Shown here: positions 32,754-38,085 of the stretch, one piece after another
Layout: the number at the start of each line of letters is the position of its first letter
Numbering within the stretch: the stretch's first letter is position 1
Assembly (NCBI GenBank): GCA_900543305.1
Contig: UQQZ01000018.1
Span: 1-38,085 of the forward strand
DNA from: an uncultured Oscillospiraceae bacterium
GTDB taxonomy: Bacteria > Bacillota > Clostridia > Oscillospirales > Acutalibacteraceae
Direction: 5' to 3'
Length of the DNA: 38,085 nucleotides
Made by a program: the position numbers and the translations under genes
The notes under the pieces: model-generated
The model's database searches: none
What the model saw: the letters and a program-made list of their open reading frames with translations, nothing else
Told to the model about the DNA's origin: nothing

Positions 32754-34082
32754 TTAACCCATTTTATAGATTTTCACTTCATAGCCCTTCAGTTCCACAG
32801 TACCGTTCAGACTGGTTTTCTCTCCGGTCAACAGTTCGGTGGTAGGACCGTGATAGGCGCACTCCATCTGGCAGGGGTTCTCTTCGGCATTGACAGCCAG
32901 GATCATGGTCTCTTCCGGGCACTGGCGCACCATAATCCACTGTTTGTTCCGCAAAGTCAGATTCTTGTAGTCCCCATAATCCAGAGCGCGGCTCTCGGAT
33001 TTGATCTTAGCAAGCTTGCCCAGGAATTCTGTCAGCTCATTTTCCTGGGGCTTTTCAAAACAGGGGCGCAGCGCGGGATCTCCCTGGTGCTTCTCTCCCA
33101 GGGCACCCCATTCGCTGCCGTAATAGATGCAGGGAATGCCGGGCATACAAAACAAAACCGCATACAGGCCGAAAATTTGCTTTTTATCCTGGAGAATGCT
33201 GGCAATTCTGGTCACATCATGGTTGTCCGCAAAGGAAAACAGGTGCATTCCCTTATAGAGGGTCCACTGTTCCGGTCCAAACTGACGGGCCAGAGAATGG
33301 GCGATTTCAAACATGTTCAGGGAATTGAAGGCAGAGTACAGGCCCTTGTAGCACTCGTAATTGGTGGCGCTGTCCAGCATTTCCGGGTTCACAATGCGCT
33401 TGTAATCCCCATGGATCATCTCTCCCACCAGGAAAAAGCCTTCGTCCCGCTCCCGGGTGTAGGCATGAAGCCGGCGCATGAAATTTTCGTCCAGCAGGTA
33501 GGCTACATCCAGCCGCAGGCCGTCAATGGAAAATTCCTCCATCCACTGGCCCACGCAATCCAGCAGGTGATCCACCACCGCGGGGTTTTGCAGGTTCAGC
33601 TTCACTAGCTCGTAGTGACCTTCCCAGCCTTCATACCAGAATCCGTCATTGTAGCCGCTGTTGCCCCCGAAATTGATGTGGAACCAATCTTTATAGGGAG
33701 AGGCTTCCCGGTTCTGCTTCACATCCTGGAAGGCCCAGAAACCCCGGCCCACATGGTTGAAAACTCCATCCAGCACCACTCGGATTCCCGCTTCGTGAAG
33801 GGCATCGCAAACTTCCTTGAAATCCTCGTTGGTGCCCAGACGGCAGTCGATTTTCCGGTAATCCCGAGTGTCGTACCCATGGGTGTCCGATTCGAACACC
33901 GGGGAGAAGTAGATGGCCCCAATGCCCAGTTTCTGCAGGTGGGGAATCCACTCTTTCACTTTGGAAATGCGGTTCACAGTCACTCCGTCATTTTCAAAGG
34001 GCGCCCCGCAGAATCCCATGGGATAGATCTGGTAGAACACCGACCGATTTGCCCAGTCCTTCTGGGCCTTACCCTGTAACAT
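32754..34082 (-). CDS. Alpha-amylase family glycoside hydrolase, GH13
   Basis: A 442-residue cytoplasmic GH13 enzyme acting on alpha-glucans or maltodextrins. The four GH13 regions are visible: DGVFNH (region I), GLRLDVAY with nucleophile D192 (region II), VGEMIHGD with acid/base E221 (region III) and FADNHD with D289 (region IV). A short C-terminal beta domain follows. No signal peptide is present, so imported oligosaccharides are likely substrates; the exact specificity (neopullulanase, maltogenic or cyclomaltodextrinase-like) cannot be read. ATG 34082 follows AGGAGG by seven bases; the longer frame is unsupported. Confidence 0.92.
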   Translation of the reverse strand: MLQGKAQKDWANRSVFYQIYPMGFCGAPFENDGVTVNRISKVKEWIPHLQKLGIGAIYFSPVFESDTHGYDTRDYRKIDCRLGTNEDFKEVCDALHEAGIRVVLDGVFNHVGRGFWAFQDVKQNREASPYKDWFHINFGGNSGYNDGFWYEGWEGHYELVKLNLQNPAVVDHLLDCVGQWMEEFSIDGLRLDVAYLLDENFMRRLHAYTRERDEGFFLVGEMIHGDYKRIVNPEMLDSATNYECYKGLYSAFNSLNMFEIAHSLARQFGPEQWTLYKGMHLFSFADNHDVTRIASILQDKKQIFGLYAVLFCMPGIPCIYYGSEWGALGEKHQGDPALRPCFEKPQENELTEFLGKLAKIKSESRALDYGDYKNLTLRNKQWIMVRQCPEETMILAVNAEENPCQMECAYHGPTTELLTGEKTSLNGTVELKGYEVKIYKMG

Positions 34083-34165
34083 ACAGCTTCCTCCTTTTTT
34101 CCTATCACTTTGGCATTGCTGTGCTTTCCGGAAAAGAGTCTCGGGTATCAAGGCCCCCGGCAGTT

Positions 34166-34200
34166 CTCCGGATAAACTCACCCCCCAAAGACAGGGGAGT
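34166..34200 (-). terminator. Possible terminator of the M18 peptidase gene
   Basis: On the minus strand, ACTCCCC and GGGGTGAGT form an imperfect stem with one bulge, followed by TTTAT. It lies directly after the stop at 34203. Weak. Confidence 0.35.
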
Positions 34201-34202
34201 AC

Positions 34203-35489
34203 TTACTGGATTTGGTAGGTATCCCGTCCCTGACAGGTAATCACCGTCTCATAAAAGGCCTTCATGGCCCGCACCATGTACTCCAGATCCTCGGCGCCTG
34301 CCGTTTCATAGGGAGAGTGCATGGAAAGCTGCGGCAATCCGATGTCCACGGTGGGAAGCGCCACATGGGATCCGGACAGATTTCCCAGAGTTCCGCCTCC
34401 GGGAATCTTGGAGTTGTTGTAATATACCTGGACCGGCACCCCCGCTTTCTGGCAGATCCGCTGGAAAATTCCTGCGGTCAGGGCGTCGGTGGCATACCGG
34501 GGACTGTGCTTGACCACCACGCCGCCGTTTAAATAACAACGGTTGGTCAAGTCAGATTTTTCGGGGCTGTCGGGATGCACCGCGTGGGCATTGTCTGCGG
34601 ACAGCAGGAATCCGCCGGCAATGGCCTGCATCATTCCCTGCCGGTCCTTCCCCGTTCCCAGACAGATCCGCTCCAGCACATCTCCCAGGAACGTGGAATC
34701 CGCCCCCTGACGGGTCAGGCTGCCGATTTCCTCGTTGTCAAAGAGGGCGCACACGGTGACATTTTCCCCATTTTCTCCCGCCAGGAAGGCGGTCACCGCA
34801 GAAAAGGCGCACTCCAAGTCGTCCAGTCTGGGGGCTGCCAGGAACTCCTTCTTGGCCCCGAACACGGTGCCACGGGCCCGATGATACAGGTACAGATCCC
34901 AGGAGAGCACATTCTCCGGAGAAACGCCCGCCTCCTGAGCTACCAGTTCTCGGAGACAGATTCCCTCCCCGCCCAGCAGGGGCAGGGTGTCCTTTTGAGG
35001 ATCCAGCTTTTGGCCTTCATTGACTCCCCGGTTCATGTGGATGGCCACGCCAGGGATCATCAGCAGGTCTCGGGGAATATCTACAAGCATCCCTTTGACC
35101 CCTTCCTCTGTGGCCACTGCCAGCCGTCCTGCCACAGACAGGGGCCGGTCGATCCAGTGGGTCAGGGTGGTGCCTCCGTACACCTCTGTGTTCAGCTTGG
35201 TGTAGTGCCCATCCACGGACAGCTCCGGACTTTCCTTTACCTTAAAACAAGGGGAATCCAGGTGAGGAGCTACCACGGAAAATGCGTGGAAATCCCGTTT
35301 GGGAATTCGGAACGCCACCAGGGAACTCATTCCCCGAGTGGTATAATAGCCTTTCCCCGCTTCCAGTTCCCAGGGTTCCGTTTCCAACAATTCCCGGAAT
35401 CCGGCCTGCTCCAACATGGTTCGGGCCGTGGCCACTCCATGACTGGCAGTAGGGGAATGTTCAATGAAATCAAACAAGGATTGGATCAT
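34203..35489 (-). CDS. M18 family aminopeptidase
   Basis: A 428-residue metallo-aminopeptidase of family M18 (aspartyl aminopeptidase group), which removes N-terminal, preferably acidic, residues in the cytoplasm. Metal and catalytic residues are in APHLDSP (His), FDNEEIGS (two Glu) and the C-terminal LPTVDIGLPQLSMHSPYE (His and acidic ligands); SADNAHAVHP is also conserved. ATG 35489 follows AGGAGG by ten bases; the upstream in-frame extension is not family sequence. It lies 85 bases after the DUF4091 gene and shares its direction. Confidence 0.93.
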   Translation of the reverse strand: MIQSLFDFIEHSPTASHGVATARTMLEQAGFRELLETEPWELEAGKGYYTTRGMSSLVAFRIPKRDFHAFSVVAPHLDSPCFKVKESPELSVDGHYTKLNTEVYGGTTLTHWIDRPLSVAGRLAVATEEGVKGMLVDIPRDLLMIPGVAIHMNRGVNEGQKLDPQKDTLPLLGGEGICLRELVAQEAGVSPENVLSWDLYLYHRARGTVFGAKKEFLAAPRLDDLECAFSAVTAFLAGENGENVTVCALFDNEEIGSLTRQGADSTFLGDVLERICLGTGKDRQGMMQAIAGGFLLSADNAHAVHPDSPEKSDLTNRCYLNGGVVVKHSPRYATDALTAGIFQRICQKAGVPVQVYYNNSKIPGGGTLGNLSGSHVALPTVDIGLPQLSMHSPYETAGAEDLEYMVRAMKAFYETVITCQGRDTYQIQ

Positions 35490-35574
35490 AGTTGACTTGC
35501 CTCCTGTGTCCAAAATGGTTCTCTCGCCGGGCCAGTTCCCGGCACAACTCCACAATTTCCTGGGAGGTCCCGGC

Positions 35575-37206
35575 TTACAGATACCGTTCCACGAGACGGT
35601 TCAGGGCTTCCCGGGCTTTCAAGAGGGTCTCCGCCTCTTGGGGATACCGGGCAAAGGTCATTTCCCCGTATCCGGGCAGCACCTGTTCCCCGGGATCTTT
35701 GCCCGTTAGGGACTGGGCAAGCTCCAGGGCACGGAGATCCTGAAGGCCCTGATGAAACACCTTCTGCCGCAGGGACTGGATGGGCCCCGACTTGCCCGGA
35801 TACACCGAGAAGGGATCTCCTCCGGGAAAAGCGCCTCCCCCGTCGGTAACCTGCCAGGGATCCAGTTTCCGCCGGGAGTTCTGACTGTACCAGAAATTGT
35901 ACCCCCAATGGAGAAATCCCGACAGCCGGAACTTATACAGCTGCCAGCCCAGAATTCTGTTCCGGGCAGAGGGCATGGCCAAAAACCGGTTTCCCACCTC
36001 CACGTTCTGACCGCAGCAGGTATAGGTCCAGAGTCCCGGCACCTGCCGTTCCAAAAAGGGACCGATGTGGTTGGAAGCCGCCACCGGATGGTCCACCAAG
36101 CCGCTGTCCTAATAGGCCGGGTCGGACAAAGCATCGTACAAGGGGAAATCTCCCAAATAAGGCTTTACCATCTCCTTGGCGCGCCGGTAGGAATCCAGGT
36201 GCTCCTTGCCCGGCTCGTCGGAGATATGAAATACCACTTTTCCTTCCAGGCCCTGTTTTCCCAGGAAGTTTACAAGCTCCGGCAAAAACTGTGCCAGGAA
36301 GTTCCGGTAAGCCGGAGAGGAGGCGGGGGTATCCCATCCGAACAGTCTGTGCCGGATCCCCTGCTCCGTGCCGTAAATGTTGGGGGCAAATTCCGCTCCC
36401 CACTGGGAAAACAGGTGGGCCATTTCAAACCGCTCTACCCCGCACCGCCGGGCCACGGCGATAAACTGTCCCAACCGGTCAAAGCCAAACCGGTACCGGT
36501 CCCCTTCCCGCTCTACGTCCACCAACTGGACGCAGGGGCGTTCCATTCCCGGCTCCGTATCCAGAGGCGGAGTAAAAATAGGTGTCAGCACCAGATTGAC
36601 CCCTTCCTCTGCCGCCACCCGGAGATACTGCTCCCACAGCTTCCAGTGGGCGGGAGAGTAAATCTCCACCCCGTAAGCGTCTGCCAGGCAATCCCCGTGC
36701 ATCCACTGGGTATACAGCAGCTTCTGCACCGGAAGATCTGCGCCGATCACCTGAAGGGTATGGGTGCATTCCCCCCAGTCCTCCCCTTGGGTAAACTGCA
36801 AATGCACCGGATATGTCCCGGCAGGATAGCCCTTGGGGACCTTCACATTCACCCACAGCACCCGGGGCAGAAAGGAACTCACCTCCACCACATTTCCCTC
36901 CAGGGGAACCAGGGGATCGGGAAACAACCCCGGGGCGGTCCTCAGATAGTTTTCATCCCGGGCAGCAGGATAGGCTGGCAGGGCGCAGGGCACCTGTTCC
37001 ACCTGATACAGCTCCACCAGACTCCCTAGAGGAGAGTCCACCTGCACCTGTACCGGAGCCGTGCCCCAGCCTTCCAGGCCCAGCACCACCTGCCAGGAAA
37101 CCTCTTCCCCGCCCAGGCAGCTTGTATGCCGGCAATCCGGGGCCAGGTTTTCCCGGTCCAAAAAGATTTTTTCCAGGGCCGAACGCTGCTCCACATGAAT
37201 TCTCAT
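35575..37206 (-). pseudogene. DUF4091 glycosidase-like gene with in-frame TAG
   Basis: A 544-codon frame for a DUF4091 protein (TIM-barrel glycoside-hydrolase-like family), interrupted at codon 366 by TAG (36109-36111). The upstream part of 365 residues contains an N-terminal beta-sandwich (about 1-150) and most of the barrel, including FHISDEPGKEHLDSY, the family's acidic motif, with D330 and E331. After the TAG the same frame continues as DSGLVDHPVAASNHIGPFLE and keeps the rest of the family sequence to 35575, so only one codon is affected. In relatives this position lies in a 'DALSD...Y..G.VD.PV' segment. The start ATG 37206 follows AAAGGA by nine bases and overlaps the radical SAM gene as ATGA. 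A single nonsense mutation or a base error is most likely. Confidence 0.85.
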
Positions 37207-38085
37207 GACGTTTCGTCCTTTCCTTCCAGAAAGTCGGGAATGTACTGTTTTCCCTTGGCGGACCGGGACTGGACAAACCCGTCCAGCTCCAGGCGGAACA
37301 ACTCATCTTCCACCTTGTCCAGTTCCCGCCGGGTAATAGGCCGCTGCAGCTCCGGGAACTCATCCAGGTTCCCACAGGGGGTGTATTGTGCCATGAGGCT
37401 TACGGGAATCCCGGGGAACTCTTCCCGGATGCGTCCCAGAGCCGCCATGGAATTTTTTGTGTGGCCCGGCAGGATCAGGTGGCGGATCAGCACACCCCGC
37501 TTCATGAGGCCGTCTTCCCCGTACACAGGAGCGCCTACCTGCCGCACCATTTCCCGGATAGCCGCCCGGGCCACTTCCGGATAATCCTTTGCTCGGGACA
37601 GCTGCTGGGCCAGCAGGGGATCCTCGTACTTGTAGTCGGGCAGATAGATGTCCACCAGCCCTTCCAAAGTCCGCAGGGTCTCGGGCCGCTCATAGCCGGA
37701 GGTGTTGTACCCCACCGGCACCGGAAGCCGCTTGATCAGCAGAGCTTTCCGGATCTGGGGCACAAAGTGGGTGGGGGTCACCAAGTTGATGTTGTGGACC
37801 CCCTGTTCCACCAGAGAAAAGAAAATGGCGCTCAATTCCTCGGGCGTCACTTCTCTTCCCAGATTATCCCCGTGGCTGATTTCCCCATTCTGACAGAAAA
37901 CGCAGCCCAGAGGACAGCCGGTAAAAAACACCGCCCCCGAACCGCGGGTCCCACTGATGGGGGGCTCCTCCCAAAAATGGGGGGCAGCCCGGGCTATGCG
38001 CAGGGTTTCTCCTCTGCGGCACACACCTTTTCCTTCTGTCCCCCGGGGAACTCCGCAGTTTCGGGGACAGAGGCGGCAGGCGGGG
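37203..38085 (-). CDS. Radical SAM protein, PflA/PflX-like, partial
   Basis: The frame is open to the right edge, so the N-terminus is missing. The visible part begins with a cysteine-rich segment, CRLCPRNCGVPRG then GVC, and continues to IARAAPHFWEEPPISGTRGSG and the radical SAM motif CPLGCVFCQN, which binds the [4Fe-4S] cluster. This pattern is that of COG1313-type proteins (PflX, putative pyruvate formate-lyase activating enzymes), whose substrates are mostly unknown. An internal GTG at 38024 would truncate the N-terminal cysteines and is not a likely start. The 3' end overlaps the DUF4091 gene by four bases. Confidence 0.9.
   Translation of the reverse strand, partial: PACRLCPRNCGVPRGTEGKGVCRRGETLRIARAAPHFWEEPPISGTRGSGAVFFTGCPLGCVFCQNGEISHGDNLGREVTPEELSAIFFSLVEQGVHNINLVTPTHFVPQIRKALLIKRLPVPVGYNTSGYERPETLRTLEGLVDIYLPDYKYEDPLLAQQLSRAKDYPEVARAAIREMVRQVGAPVYGEDGLMKRGVLIRHLILPGHTKNSMAALGRIREEFPGIPVSLMAQYTPCGNLDEFPELQRPITRRELDKVEDELFRLELDGFVQSRSAKGKQYIPDFLEGKDETS

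Noticed and set aside
36109..36111. TAG read as pyrrolysine or reassigned sense codon
   Set aside because: TAG ends murF and the GHL10 gene in this window, and no Pyl gene is present; a mutation or error is simpler.
1..38085. tRNA, rRNA, CRISPR, insertion sequence, phage or integration site
   Set aside because: No such structure, repeat array or mobile-element protein was found on reading both strands; intergenic gaps are short.

Overview
The window looks like a piece of a GC-rich Bacillota chromosome, most likely from a gut-type Clostridia (Oscillospirales-like). The evidence is the gene set: ThyX in place of ThyA, a MurE with a meso-DAP-type DNxR motif, a pst-phoU-phoP-phoR locus, an ECF sigma/anti-sigma pair with a ZAS motif, cytoplasmic GH29, GH13 and M18 enzymes, and strong AGGAGG/AAAGGA ribosome binding sites with several GTG starts. 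The assignment is an inference from gene content. No rRNA, tRNA, IS element, phage gene or CRISPR array was seen, and coding is dense: no gap between genes exceeds about 210 bases.

Layout. 1-7840 (minus strand): the start of a secreted D-Ala-D-Ala carboxypeptidase; a DJ-1 / 5-formyl-THF cyclo-ligase / mltG / U32 (trhP-like) group; thyX-tmk; a lone solute-binding lipoprotein with its own promoter and terminator; a nitroreductase. 7878-12431 (minus): an operon of GH29 alpha-L-fucosidase, CutC and an 824-residue cytoplasmic transglutaminase-like protein, behind a promoter whose -35 overlaps a cre-like palindrome. 12628-14133 (plus): a polytopic DUF6056-type membrane protein. 14198-17803 (minus): acyl-CoA synthetase with its XRE-cupin regulator, and a membrane-anchored GHL10-type hydrolase. 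17947-18645 (plus): a YjjG-like HAD phosphatase.

18810-23497 (minus) is a peptidoglycan precursor cluster, murE - pepC - murF - VOC protein. pepC carries a frameshift that separates its catalytic Cys from its His and Asn. 23708-30498 (plus) is the phosphate regulon: pstS, pstC, pstA, pstB, phoU, response regulator and sensor kinase. It is preceded by TTTACAT direct repeats that look like a Pho box, with an intrinsic-terminator-like hairpin between pstS and pstC. The encoded PstS has its two canonical halves in swapped order (apparent circular permutation).

30589-38085: a YhhN/TMEM86-like membrane protein (minus), an ECF sigma factor and its anti-sigma factor (plus) behind a probable autoregulated promoter, then minus-strand genes: a GH13 enzyme, an M18 aminopeptidase, a DUF4091 glycosidase-like gene broken by an in-frame TAG, and a radical SAM protein that runs off the right edge.

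The most notable items are the permuted PstS, the fucosidase-CutC-transglutaminase operon, the Pho-box architecture, the two disrupted genes, and the U32 protein that lacks an N-terminal motif usual for its family.
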